Part shown: piece by piece, positions 36,065 to 44,278 of the stretch | Layout: each line of letters opens with the position of its first letter | How positions within the stretch are numbered: position 1 is the stretch's first letter | Program-made: the position numbers and the translations under genes | The notes under the pieces: model-generated | Seen by the model: only the letters and a program-made list of their open reading frames with translations | Databases searched by the model: none | What the model was told of the DNA's origin: nothing | Assembly (NCBI GenBank): GCA_052085365.1 | Contig: JBQDFP010000008.1 | Coordinates: forward strand, 1-64,000 | DNA length: 64,000 nucleotides | Direction: 5' to 3' | Source: Canibacter sp052085365 | Lineage (GTDB): Bacteria > Actinomycetota > Actinomycetes > Actinomycetales > Microbacteriaceae

Positions 36065-36084
36065 TTGTGTCGAAGCCGACACAA
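36065..36084 (+). promoter_or_regulatory. Stem-loop after GH4 gene, upstream of msiK
   Basis: TTGTGTCG and CGACACAA form an 8-bp perfect stem with loop AAGC (36065-36084). It may be a weak GH4 terminator or part of an msiK leader. An msiK RNA motif is known in actinobacteria, but I could not match its consensus from memory. A second short stem, CCGGCA/TGCCGG, lies at 36151-36168. Confidence 0.5.
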
Positions 36085-36126
36085 GCTCGGCGTAATGTAT
36101 TACCCGTACACAACTAAATATTTATT

Positions 36127-36142
36127 TTGTCAACGTTCACAA
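36127..36142. promoter_or_regulatory. LacI/GalR-type operator candidate upstream of msiK
   Basis: TTGTCAACGTTCACAA is a 16-base inverted repeat with one mismatched pair and an AACGTT centre, the usual shape of LacI/GalR family operators. It is 46 bases before the msiK start. No LacI-type gene is in the window. Confidence 0.5.
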
Positions 36143-36188
36143 CGGATCGTCCGGCACGTACCTGCCGGTGAACGAAAGGAAAAACACA

Positions 36189-37301
36189 ATGGCCCGTGTC
36201 CAATATGACGATGTCACACTGAAATACCCCGGAACTGATCGACCGGCAGTGTCTCATCTCGATCTTGAGATTGAAGACGGCGAGTTCCTTGTACTCGTAG
36301 GTCCCTCCGGTTGCGGCAAATCAACAGCGCTGCGCATGATTGCCGGACTTGAAGAAGTATCCGACGGTCGCATCATTATCGGTGATGAAGACGTCACCGG
36401 TGTGAGTCCGAAAGATCGCGATATCGCGATGGTTTTTCAGAACTATGCGCTCTACCCGCACATGACTGTCGCAGAAAATATGGGATTCGCACTCAAAATT
36501 GCGGGAATCAAAAAAGAAGAACGTCGTAAACGTGTTGAAGCAGTCGCTGAACAGCTGGACCTTGCAGAATATCTCGACCGCAAACCCAAGGCACTCTCGG
36601 GTGGCCAACGTCAACGTGTCGCCATGGGGCGCGCAATCGTGCGTGAACCTCGTGTATTCCTCATGGATGAGCCGTTATCAAACTTGGACGCAAAATTGCG
36701 CGTCCAGACTCGAACGAACATCACCGAGCTGCAGCGTGAACTCGGCATTACCACGGTGTATGTCACGCACGACCAGGTAGAAGCACTCACCATGGGCGAC
36801 CGTATTGCGGTGCTGAAGCTCGGTGTGCTTCAGCAGGTGGGCACCCCTCGAGACCTACTGGATCGCCCAGTAAACCTCTTCGTGGCAGGTTTCATCGGAA
36901 GCCCCAGCATGAACCAGATTGAATTCAACGTTGCAAACGGCGGAGTTGAATACGGCAACCTCCGGATCGACCTTCCTCAGGCAGCTGCCGATGGGCTCGG
37001 TTCACGTGCAGTAATTGGGGTTCGTCCTGAAGACCTGCTCATCGCCGGACCTGAAGAAGCTGGCCTGACCGCCAAAGTGACGCTCGTAGAGGAGCTTGGT
37101 GCGGACGGTTACCTGTACGCTAATGCCTCTGTCGAGGGAGAACCAGTCTCAGTTGTAGCGCGTGTTGATGGTCGCGACCATCCAGAAGTGGGAGACACCG
37201 TTACCCTGGTGCCTCGTCTTGACCGTCTGCACTTGTTTAACCTCGAAAGCGGAGAACGTATTTTTGAGGCGGATGGCAATCTGCAGGCCGTACCTCAGTA
37301 A
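36189..37301 (+). CDS. msiK: MsiK/UgpC-type sugar ABC transporter ATPase
   Basis: ATPase that energises CUT1 sugar importers, often shared among several in actinobacteria. ATG 36189 with GAAAGGAAAAA upstream gives 370 residues; a GTG at 36168 overlaps the ribosome site. Walker A GPSGCGKST, Q-loop MVFQNYALYPHMTV, signature LSGGQRQRVAMGRA, Walker B FLMDEPLSNLDAKLR, switch His in VYVTHDQVEA, and a C-terminal TOBE/MalK regulatory domain from about residue 235. Position just after GH4 suggests it serves the adjacent permeases, though sharing with other importers is likely. Name is a family assignment. Confidence 0.9.
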   Translation: MARVQYDDVTLKYPGTDRPAVSHLDLEIEDGEFLVLVGPSGCGKSTALRMIAGLEEVSDGRIIIGDEDVTGVSPKDRDIAMVFQNYALYPHMTVAENMGFALKIAGIKKEERRKRVEAVAEQLDLAEYLDRKPKALSGGQRQRVAMGRAIVREPRVFLMDEPLSNLDAKLRVQTRTNITELQRELGITTVYVTHDQVEALTMGDRIAVLKLGVLQQVGTPRDLLDRPVNLFVAGFIGSPSMNQIEFNVANGGVEYGNLRIDLPQAAADGLGSRAVIGVRPEDLLIAGPEEAGLTAKVTLVEELGADGYLYANASVEGEPVSVVARVDGRDHPEVGDTVTLVPRLDRLHLFNLESGERIFEADGNLQAVPQ

Positions 37302-37317
37302 ATCTTCCCATTATTTT

Positions 37318-37362
37318 GTACACCGGCGCGGCGCGCTGTTTTCGCGTGTGGCGCCGGTGTAC
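37318..37362 (+). terminator. Terminator after msiK
   Basis: GTACACCGGCGC (37318-37329) pairs with GCGCCGGTGTAC (37351-37362), a 12-bp stem with a 21-base loop. T-poor tail. Confidence 0.75.
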
Positions 37363-37380
37363 GTCTATGATGTAACAGTT

Positions 37381-37457
37381 GCCCCTATAGCCCAACTGGT
37401 AGAGGCGGAGGACTTAAAATCCTTTCAGTCTGGGTTCGAATCCCAGTAGGGGCACCA
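37381..37457 (+). tRNA. tRNA with anticodon UAA (Leu), class I shape
   Basis: 77 bases including an encoded CCA. Acceptor GCCCCTA/TAGGGGC, D stem GCC/GGC, anticodon stem GAGGA/TCCTT around CTTAAAA (anticodon TAA), five-base variable region, T stem CTGGG/CCCAG around TTCGAAT. The anticodon reads UUA (Leu), but bacterial tRNA-Leu normally has a long variable arm. I recall similar 77-base genes annotated as tRNA-Leu in actinobacteria, so the assignment to Leu is by anticodon only. Confidence 0.9.
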
Positions 37458-37634
37458 TTTTTAATCCTCGCGCTTCGTTGATATAGCGCTGAAGTTCTGG
37501 GGTGTTTTTGTTGCTATAGACCGCGATTGCCTACGTTTTGGTCAGATATTTGCATATCTCAAGTACCTCACGTCGGAGTAAAACACCGAGAACCTCTCAG
37601 CCTTCTTCGACAACTGGCCAATATAATCGGGTCT

Positions 37635-38231
37635 ATGGCTCCGTGGTTGATTACACTTCTCATCGTCCTTGCCGTCGTCGTGATCGGCATTATTTATGTA
37701 TGGGTGACATATAACTCACTCGTCAAACTGCGTATGCGTGTCGATGAAGCCTGGAGCGACATCACAGTGCAGCTCAAACGCAGGGCTGACCTCATCCCTT
37801 CCTTGGTTGACACTGTCAAGGGCTATGCAAGCCACGAAAAGCAAGTCTTCGAAGGTGTTACGAAAGCACGGGCAGAAACCCTTTCGGCTCAGGGACCGGC
37901 AGAGGCTTCTGTTGCTGAGAACCACATGCAGCAAGCCCTCAAATCAATCTTTGCGGTGGCTGAGGCGTATCCGCAGCTGCAGGCGAGCCAGAACTTCCTT
38001 GATTTGCAGACTCAGCTTGTTGACACCGAGAACAAAATTCAAGCATCTCGTCGTTTCTACAACGGTGGCGTGCGCGAACTGAACACAAAGATCCAGATTT
38101 TCCCCAACACGATCTTCGTGCGCGGCATGGGCTTCCAAGAACGTGATTTCTTCGAAGTTGAAGACGTTGCCGCGATTTCAGAGCCTCCCCGGATTGACTT
38201 CGGTGGGGGAGCCTCCTCACCTCAGCAGTAG
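37635..38231 (+). CDS. LemA family protein
   Basis: Single-pass membrane protein with a long cytoplasmic or extracytoplasmic helical bundle, function uncertain. ATG 37635 gives 198 residues and starts directly at the membrane helix LITLLIVLAVVVIGIIYVW. LemA hallmarks: RVDEAWSDITVQLKRRADLI, LVDTVKGYASHEKQVFE, NKIQASRRFYNGGVRELNTK and FPNTIFVRGMGF. The frame extends farther upstream without support. It precedes an HtpX-like protease by 20 bases, a recurrent pairing that suggests membrane quality control. Confidence 0.93.
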   Translation: MAPWLITLLIVLAVVVIGIIYVWVTYNSLVKLRMRVDEAWSDITVQLKRRADLIPSLVDTVKGYASHEKQVFEGVTKARAETLSAQGPAEASVAENHMQQALKSIFAVAEAYPQLQASQNFLDLQTQLVDTENKIQASRRFYNGGVRELNTKIQIFPNTIFVRGMGFQERDFFEVEDVAAISEPPRIDFGGGASSPQQ

Positions 38232-38251
38232 CCGCGGGGAGCCTCCACGCT

Positions 38252-39121
38252 GTGTATCGCGCGATCCGCAAGAATAAGTTCAACACCGTGTTCATCATGG
38301 TGTTGTTCGTTTTGATTATTGCTGGCCTGGGTGTTTTAGCGGGATATATTTATAACAGTTGGGTCATCACGATTCTCGTGGTTGGTGTCTCCATCCTCTT
38401 CGCTGTGTTCCAATACTTTTTGGCGAGCAAACAAGCCATCAGCATGGCTGGTGGAGTCGAAATTACTGAGGCGGATAATCCTCGACTGTATAGAATTGTC
38501 GAGAATCTTGCGATTACCGAAGGTATGCCTACACCGAAGGTGTACATCGTGAACGATCCGGCACCGAACGCCTTTGCAACCGGTCGTGACCCTGAGCATG
38601 CGCTTGTAGCAGCAACAACAGGCTTGCTCGATCTCATGACGGATGCTGAGCTCGAAGGAGTGATGGCGCATGAACTGGGGCACGTGAAAAACTATGACAT
38701 TCGCGTCAGCATGATTGTATACGGGCTGGTTGTTGCTGTCGGCATGCTGTCAGACGTGCTCATACGCATGACGATCTTTGGGCGCAGCCGAAACAACAAC
38801 CCCGTGCTTCTCATTGTGGGCCTGGTCGCGTTAATTATTGCTCCAATTATTGCAACTGTGGTGCAATTAGCCGTGTCACGCCAACGCGAGTATCTTGCGG
38901 ACGCGACGGGGGCTATGACGACTCGCCATCCGGAAGCACTCGCGAGCGCATTGCATAAGCTTTCGCAGTACGGCCAGCCGATGAAAAAACAGCAGTCAAG
39001 TATGGCGCACATGTGGTTCTCAAACCCGATGAAATCAGGCGCGATGCAGAAATTATTTTCAACGCACCCTCCGATCGACGACCGTATTCGTCGACTTATC
39101 GACAGCGGAACACATTTCTAA
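38252..39121 (+). CDS. htpX: HtpX-like M48 membrane metalloprotease
   Basis: Zinc protease in the cytoplasmic membrane that degrades damaged membrane proteins. 289 residues from GTG 38252. Two N-terminal transmembrane segments (about 13-33 and 36-56), zinc motif HELGH at residues 140-144, two further membrane segments (about 152-172 and 185-205) and the third ligand motif REYLADATGA. C-terminal STHPPIDDRIRRL matches HtpX. Paired with lemA upstream. Confidence 0.95.
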   Translation: MYRAIRKNKFNTVFIMVLFVLIIAGLGVLAGYIYNSWVITILVVGVSILFAVFQYFLASKQAISMAGGVEITEADNPRLYRIVENLAITEGMPTPKVYIVNDPAPNAFATGRDPEHALVAATTGLLDLMTDAELEGVMAHELGHVKNYDIRVSMIVYGLVVAVGMLSDVLIRMTIFGRSRNNNPVLLIVGLVALIIAPIIATVVQLAVSRQREYLADATGAMTTRHPEALASALHKLSQYGQPMKKQQSSMAHMWFSNPMKSGAMQKLFSTHPPIDDRIRRLIDSGTHF

Positions 39122-39223
39122 AACGTCGGTCGTGACCGCGACACGCGAACGTATGCGCAAAGCTTGGATTCGACCTTAAAACCGCGTAGCGTATCTCTCA
39201 CCTGAAGGGAGTGGCGCACATTT

Positions 39224-40732
39224 ATGAGCCAGATGTTTCGTTCCCTCAGTAACCGCAATTATCGCGTGTGGTTCACCGGAGCGTTCATCTCGAATATCGG
39301 TGTGTGGATGCAAGGCACCGCTCAGAACTGGGTTGTGCTCACCGAGCTTACCGATAACGACGCAACCGCAGTCGGCTTTACTATGGCGCTACAGTTCGGG
39401 CCGCAACTGTTGCTCGTCCCAATCACCGGAAGCGTCGCCGACCGCTTTGACCGAAGACTCGTCCAACTATGGACCAGGTTCCTCTCTGTATTTCTGGCCC
39501 TGGCCCTGGGCGTGTTGTTGCTTACCGGAGTGGCCGAGATCTGGCATCTGTATCTGTTCGCGCTGGCGCTCGGAACCGTAAACGCATTCGATACGCCGTC
39601 ACGTCAAGCCTTTGTTTCTGACCTGGTGCCGAGGCAGTTACTTCCGAATGCGGTTGGGCTCAACTCAGCATCGTTTAATTCGGCGCGGCTCATTGGGCCA
39701 GCGGTCGCCGGCCTCATGATTGCGGCGATTGGGTCAGGATGGGTCTTCATCGTCAACGGAATGTGCTTTGTGGCAGTCATCCTGTCGCTGTTCATGGTGC
39801 CGTCGCGTAGTCCAGAAGCTGAACCGATTACGGCTCCGGTCGATGCTCCTTCTCCGGACGGAAAATTTAAGAAGACCGGTCTGATGGACGGATTCAGATA
39901 CGTCATGAGCCGCCAAGACCTCATCATCGTATTTATTATGGTGTTTTTGGTGGGCACTTTTGGCCAAAACTTCCCAATCTATGCTTCAACAATGGCGGTC
40001 GAGTTTGGCCAGGGAGCGGGAGAGTTCGGCGTATTATCGTCAGTTCTGGCGATCGGCTCACTGGCTGGCGCACTCCTCGTAGCGCGCATGACCGTGGCAC
40101 GTATGCGAGTGGTCATTCTGTCGGCGTTGGGTTTCGGCATCGCGGGGATTGTAGCGGCTGTTATGCCAACGTTTGTGACATTTGCGATCGTTCTCATATT
40201 TTTGGGCTTGAGTACCTCCACTATGCTGTCGACTGCAAATGGGTTCGTCCAAACTACAACCGACTCGCTATTGCGCGGGCGGGTACTCTCACTTTATTTC
40301 GCGATTTTAATGGGAGGTACTCCCATTGGCGCACCATTTGTTGGGTGGGTTGCCGACCAGTTTGGGCCAAGATGGTCGGTTGTCGTCGCGGGTATTTCTG
40401 GTCTGGCAGCGGCGCTAACGGCGCTCATCTGGCTTATGGTCTCCCGAAAGCTTCGACTGCGCTGGGTAACCGGCAGAGGATTTGGCGTGACGCATATTGG
40501 ACGCCCGGTTGCGGGAATACACCCGCGTAATCAGCAAGAGTCGCTCACAGCTCCGTTACGCGTATTAAAACGCGAAGCACCATATACGGTAAGCGGTGCG
40601 CTGACACCCAATGAGGCGATCAGTGACGCGACGGGTGCCATATCCATTCCTGGTCGCAATTTAGTCGCAGAAGAAGACGTGATTTCACCCGACTCTGAGC
40701 CCGAAGATCAGAGTTCGTCACCTGACAAATGA
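39224..40732 (+). CDS. MFS transporter, EntS-type (MFS_3)
   Basis: Twelve-segment major facilitator of the enterobactin-exporter-like subfamily. 502 residues, the last about 85 of them cytoplasmic and hydrophilic. Typical N-terminus SLSNRNYRVWFTGAFISNIG and WMQGTAQNWVVL, cytoplasmic loop SVADRFDRRLVQLWTR, and second half LAIGSLAGALLVARM. ATG 39224 with GAAGGGAG ahead. Likely proton-driven export; substrate not predictable. Followed by a hairpin and aspA. Confidence 0.87.
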   Translation: MSQMFRSLSNRNYRVWFTGAFISNIGVWMQGTAQNWVVLTELTDNDATAVGFTMALQFGPQLLLVPITGSVADRFDRRLVQLWTRFLSVFLALALGVLLLTGVAEIWHLYLFALALGTVNAFDTPSRQAFVSDLVPRQLLPNAVGLNSASFNSARLIGPAVAGLMIAAIGSGWVFIVNGMCFVAVILSLFMVPSRSPEAEPITAPVDAPSPDGKFKKTGLMDGFRYVMSRQDLIIVFIMVFLVGTFGQNFPIYASTMAVEFGQGAGEFGVLSSVLAIGSLAGALLVARMTVARMRVVILSALGFGIAGIVAAVMPTFVTFAIVLIFLGLSTSTMLSTANGFVQTTTDSLLRGRVLSLYFAILMGGTPIGAPFVGWVADQFGPRWSVVVAGISGLAAALTALIWLMVSRKLRLRWVTGRGFGVTHIGRPVAGIHPRNQQESLTAPLRVLKREAPYTVSGALTPNEAISDATGAISIPGRNLVAEEDVISPDSEPEDQSSSPDK

Positions 40733-40753
40733 CGCGATAAGCTTAGGAGGGAC

Positions 40754-40771
40754 GGCAACACAGTTGTTGCC
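40754..40771 (+). terminator. Stem-loop between MFS gene and aspA
   Basis: GGCAACA-CAGT-TGTTGCC, a 7-bp stem with a tetraloop, lies just before the aspA ribosome site. No T-tract; weak evidence for termination. Confidence 0.4.
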
Positions 40772-40800
40772 TTAAGACGACTCCAAGGAGAACGATCGCA

Positions 40801-42282
40801 GTGAGTGATTTTCACACTTCTCAAACCCGGACGGAAGCTGATTCGATCGGAAGTGTTGAGATTCCAGCTTCTGTGTATTGGGGAGTGCACACCTGGCGTG
40901 CAATGAAGAACTTCCCGATTACTCGACGGCCAATCTCGGTGTACCCGGATTTTGTTCGTGCATTTGCATGCGTCAAACAAGCAGCAGCTCGAGCTAACGC
41001 TGAAATCGGTGCGCTAGATGAGCAGAAAGCTCGCCTCATCGACCGTGCGTGTGAAGAAGTGAAGACTGGCATGCTGCACGACCAGTTTGTGGTTGGTGTG
41101 ATTCAGGGCGGTGCCGGTACCTCAACGAACATGAACGCAAACGAGGTCATCACGAATCGAGCATTGGAACTCGCAGGTCATGCACGTGGCGATTACTCCT
41201 TTATTAACCCGAACGATCACACAAACCGTAGCCAGTCGACCAACGACACGTACCCAACCGCGATAAAAATTGCGCTTGCAATGTCGCTGACTGACCTTTT
41301 GGAACAGATTGAACTGCTGGCCGCAAGCTTCGAAAAGAAGGGCGCCGAATACGACCACGTTCTGAAGGTCGGCCGCACCCAGCTGCAGGACGCAGTTCCG
41401 ATGACCCTTGGTCAGGAATTCACAGCATTCGCCGTGACACTTCGAGAGGAAATAGACCGGCTCACCGAAGCAGAGTCGCTCCTGTATGAAGTTAACATGG
41501 GGGCTACCGCGATCGGCACCGGTATCAACGCTCCGGTCGGATACCGTGAATCAGTGGTGAAACATCTGCGGGAAATTACAGGTCTTGAGTTGGTCTCTGC
41601 TGGAAACTTGGTCGAGTCGACGAGTGACACCGGCGTGTTTGTGACCTTCTCAGGTGCTTTGAAGCGCAGTGCCCTGAAGCTCTCCAAGATTTCAAACGAC
41701 CTGCGGTTGCTTTCTTCCGGTCCACAAGCAGGTTTGGGTGAAATTAACCTTCCTGCAGTGCAAGCGGGCTCATCGATTATGCCCGGTAAAGTGAACCCCG
41801 TGATTCCCGAATCGGTTTCACAGGTGGCCTACTCGGTGGCCGGCGCAGACGTGACCGTTTCGATGGCAGTTGAAGCAGGCCAGCTGCAGCTGAACGCATT
41901 TGAACCGATCATTGCTCATTCACTATTCCAATCGGTCACCTGGGTGAGCCGCGCGTGCGAAACACTGCGCGTCAACTGCGTCGATGGAATCACAGCGAAC
42001 GAAGATCGCCTTGCCGACACCGTCTCGCGTTCAGTAACCGTGATTACGGCACTTGCGCCAGTCATTGGGTACGCTGAGGCGGCAAAACTTGCGAACGAAG
42101 CGTTGCAGACTCATGAACCAGTAGCTGCTCTCGTCATTGAGCACGGTTTACTCGACCGTGAGCAACTTGACGAGATTCTGCAGCCTGCGAAGCTTGCAGG
42201 TATTGCTCCCGAAGTGGGTAAGGTCAACACGGGTAATAACCCTGAAGAGGTTGATACGACTTCGACTGTTGGCGAAGGCTAA
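40801..42282 (+). CDS. aspA: Aspartate ammonia-lyase
   Basis: Deaminates aspartate to fumarate and ammonia, a cytosolic tetramer. 493 residues from GTG 40801 with AAGGAG upstream. Superfamily signature GSSIMPGKVNPVIPE is intact and holds the flexible catalytic loop; further conserved segments are GGAGTSTNMNANEVI, SQSTNDTYPTAIKIA and VGRTQLQDAVPMTLGQE. Fumarase C shares the fold, but motif spellings and the 490-residue length fit aspartase best. Strong terminator follows; FAH-type hydrolase converges on it. Confidence 0.9.
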   Translation: MSDFHTSQTRTEADSIGSVEIPASVYWGVHTWRAMKNFPITRRPISVYPDFVRAFACVKQAAARANAEIGALDEQKARLIDRACEEVKTGMLHDQFVVGVIQGGAGTSTNMNANEVITNRALELAGHARGDYSFINPNDHTNRSQSTNDTYPTAIKIALAMSLTDLLEQIELLAASFEKKGAEYDHVLKVGRTQLQDAVPMTLGQEFTAFAVTLREEIDRLTEAESLLYEVNMGATAIGTGINAPVGYRESVVKHLREITGLELVSAGNLVESTSDTGVFVTFSGALKRSALKLSKISNDLRLLSSGPQAGLGEINLPAVQAGSSIMPGKVNPVIPESVSQVAYSVAGADVTVSMAVEAGQLQLNAFEPIIAHSLFQSVTWVSRACETLRVNCVDGITANEDRLADTVSRSVTVITALAPVIGYAEAAKLANEALQTHEPVAALVIEHGLLDREQLDEILQPAKLAGIAPEVGKVNTGNNPEEVDTTSTVGEG

Positions 42283-42300
42283 CGTCACACCGCACACAAA

Positions 42301-42343
42301 AACTGCCGGCAAGGAGCAATTCCTTGCCGGCAGTTTTTATTTC
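42301..42343. terminator. Strong terminator after aspA
   Basis: A perfect 15-bp stem (42301-42315 with 42321-42335), loop GCAAT, is followed by TTTTATTT. Convergent gene FAH ends 26 bases on; on the other strand the stem is preceded by AAA. Confidence 0.93.
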
Positions 42344-42368
42344 GTTTCAAGACGAGTGCCGAGCCGGA

Positions 42369-43238
42369 CTACTTCTCAGCGACGCAGTGAGAAGTTAACG
42401 CGCCGATCTTTTCAATTGAGACGGTGACAGTAGTACCGTCTTTCAAAAAGAGCTGCGGTTTACGACTTCGTCCAGCACCGCCGGGGGAGCCCGTAGAAAT
42501 AAGCGTTCCTGGCTGGAGCGTCACACCGTCTGAAAGTGCGGCAACAAGTTGTGCAATAGAGCGGATCATGAATTTTGTTGAAGAATCTTGCGCGCGAAAG
42601 CCATCTACATCTGTGGTGATGTGGAGTTCTTGTGGGTCCGGGATTTCATCTGCCGTGGTAACGACTGGTCCAACCGGGGTGAAACCATCGAATGACTTAC
42701 AGCGTGACCATTGTGGCTCTGCGAACTGAATGTTGCGAGCCGTGATGTCGTTGACTGCCGTATAGCCAAACACATAGTCGAGGGCTTCCTCTTCAGATAC
42801 GTTCTTGGCTGCTTTGCCAATAATGACCCCAAGCTCACCCTCGTAATCAATTTCTTCTGAGAGTCGTTCAACGAGTACTACCTCTGCATTGTGCGCACCC
42901 AGTGAGTTTGGGAAGAGCGAGAAGAGGACTGGACCAGAGTCATTATCGAGATTGAGCTCGCTTGCATGCTCGTCATAATTGAGGCCGACTGCGAGCGTGA
43001 TGGGTGGATCAATGACTGCGGGTTCGTAGACGACATTTTCGAGCGAGAACCATTTCTCTTCGGATGCTTCCGCAAGTCGAGCTCGGAGGAGATCCAGTGT
43101 TTCGGGGCCCTGCTCGATGAAGTCCTGCAGGGTTTGCGCCGTTATTCCGAGATCTTCCACGCTTATGGCTCGATCGTCATCAACCACTACGAGTTGGGTT
43201 TTTGAGAGTGGATCGGGAGTCACATGCGCTAGCTTCAC
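42369..43238 (-). CDS. Fumarylacetoacetate hydrolase family protein
   Basis: 289-residue FAH-fold enzyme, metal dependent, of the group of beta-diketone hydrolases, decarboxylases and isomerases. Key features: YEGELGVIIGKAA (Glu ligands), GYTAVNDITARNIQ, KSFDGFTPVGP and the loop STGSPGGAG, where TGTPxGVG is usual. N-terminal domain of about 75 residues precedes it. Monocistronic by position: convergent with aspA and divergent from the FKBP. Specific substrate unknown (2-hydroxy-hepta-diene-dioate isomerase, oxaloacetate or acylpyruvate hydrolases are all possible). Confidence 0.88.
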   Translation of the reverse strand: MKLAHVTPDPLSKTQLVVVDDDRAISVEDLGITAQTLQDFIEQGPETLDLLRARLAEASEEKWFSLENVVYEPAVIDPPITLAVGLNYDEHASELNLDNDSGPVLFSLFPNSLGAHNAEVVLVERLSEEIDYEGELGVIIGKAAKNVSEEEALDYVFGYTAVNDITARNIQFAEPQWSRCKSFDGFTPVGPVVTTADEIPDPQELHITTDVDGFRAQDSSTKFMIRSIAQLVAALSDGVTLQPGTLISTGSPGGAGRSRKPQLFLKDGTTVTVSIEKIGALTSHCVAEK

Positions 43239-43408
43239 AACTCCAGCTTAGCGAATTCGGTTGGGCGAGTTTGAAGACCAGCGTAATCTGGCAAAATCTG
43301 TGCGACCGGTTGGGGGTGCATGCCCGAGCCTTGAATGGCTTCTGAACCTGGAGTGAGCGCACAGCGAACACTCGGCCGTGCGTTGAAAAAACCCTGCACA
43401 ATGGAATC

Positions 43409-43780
43409 ATGGCTGAAAATAATCTCGTAAAACCAGAAATTGACTTCCCTGAAGTGCCCGCTCCCTCTGAGCTCGTTATTGAAGACATCACCGTGGGCGA
43501 TGGAGCAGAGGCGAAAACGGCCTCAACAGTCGACGTTCACTATCTGGGTGTCGAATACGATTCGGGTGAAGAGTTCGATTCTTCGTGGAGCCGAGGCGAG
43601 TCTATTAATTTCCCGCTGATGGCTCTCGTGCCAGGCTGGCAAAAAGGTATTCCGGGTATGAAAGTTGGCGGTCGTCGCAAACTGGTCGTCCCGCCTGCGC
43701 TGGCCTACGGGAATGCGCCAGGTCACCCGCTTGCCGGTAAGACGCTGATTTTCGTGATTGATCTTTTGGGTGTGAGCTAG
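43409..43780 (+). CDS. FKBP-type peptidyl-prolyl isomerase
   Basis: 123 residues, single cytosolic FKBP domain. ATG 43409. The core VDVHYLGVEYDSGEEFDSSW, VPGWQKGIPGMKVGGRRKL and VPPALAYGNAPGHPLAG with the terminal TLIFVIDLLGV gives the full FKBP fold. No signal peptide, so cytoplasmic. Lies between FAH and rpsO; its own transcription likely ends at the small CGCATC/GATGCG hairpin at 43785-43800. Confidence 0.94.
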   Translation: MAENNLVKPEIDFPEVPAPSELVIEDITVGDGAEAKTASTVDVHYLGVEYDSGEEFDSSWSRGESINFPLMALVPGWQKGIPGMKVGGRRKLVVPPALAYGNAPGHPLAGKTLIFVIDLLGVS

Positions 43781-43810
43781 CCTACGCATCGCACGATGCG
43801 CGAGTGGCCG

Positions 43811-43840
43811 TTCGCGCAAGTCTAGGCTGCCTGATAAGAT
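43811..43840 (+). promoter_or_regulatory. Possible promoter and leader of rpsO
   Basis: TAAGAT at 43835-43840 looks like a -10 box with TTCGCG 18 bases upstream. Downstream a leader stem GTCAA/TTGAC with an inner CAC/GTG occurs at 43877-43898, which could relate to S15 autoregulation. No established motif matched. Confidence 0.3.
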
Positions 43841-43926
43841 AATGAGGTTGCCGTTAGACGGCCGCGGAAACAGAGAGTCAACACATCCGGTGATTGACGC
43901 CGCGCAGCAACACGAAGGGAACCGCT

Positions 43927-44196
43927 ATGGCACTTGACGCCAAGGTAAAGCAGGAAATCGTTGACGAGTACGCTACCCATCCAGGTGACACCGGTTCGCC
44001 CGAGGTTCAGATCGCGCTTCTGTCACGTCGCATCAAAGACCTGACCGAACACCTGAAAGAACACAAGCACGATCACCACTCACGACGTGGCCTGCTTCTG
44101 CTTGTTGGTCAGCGTCGTCGACTGCTCACCTACCTGCACCGTATCGATATCGAACGCTACCGTAACCTAATCGAACGTGTTGGTCTGCGTCGATAA
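43927..44196 (+). CDS. rpsO: 30S ribosomal protein S15
   Basis: Primary binder of 16S rRNA central domain. ATG 43927 with GAAGGG in front gives 89 residues, exactly S15 size. Recognisable are YATHPGDTGSPEVQIALLS, the RNA-binding loop HKHDHHSRRGLLLLVGQRRR and YLHRIDIERYRNLIERVGLRR-like end. Ends before a strong terminator, so monocistronic in this window. Confidence 0.97.
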   Translation: MALDAKVKQEIVDEYATHPGDTGSPEVQIALLSRRIKDLTEHLKEHKHDHHSRRGLLLLVGQRRRLLTYLHRIDIERYRNLIERVGLRR

Positions 44197-44214
44197 CTTG
44201 CACGAACTTTTCAC

Positions 44215-44260
44215 AGGTAAGGCCCCTCTAGACAATGTCTAGAGGGGCCTTACCTTTCTT
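44215..44260. terminator. Strong terminator rpsO / purine permease
   Basis: About 19-bp perfect inverted repeat (AGGTAAGGCCCCTCTAGAC and its complement, 44215-44255) with TTTCTT after it. Convergent genes on both sides. Confidence 0.93.
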
Positions 44261-44278
44261 GCTGAGCCTTGAGTTTGT

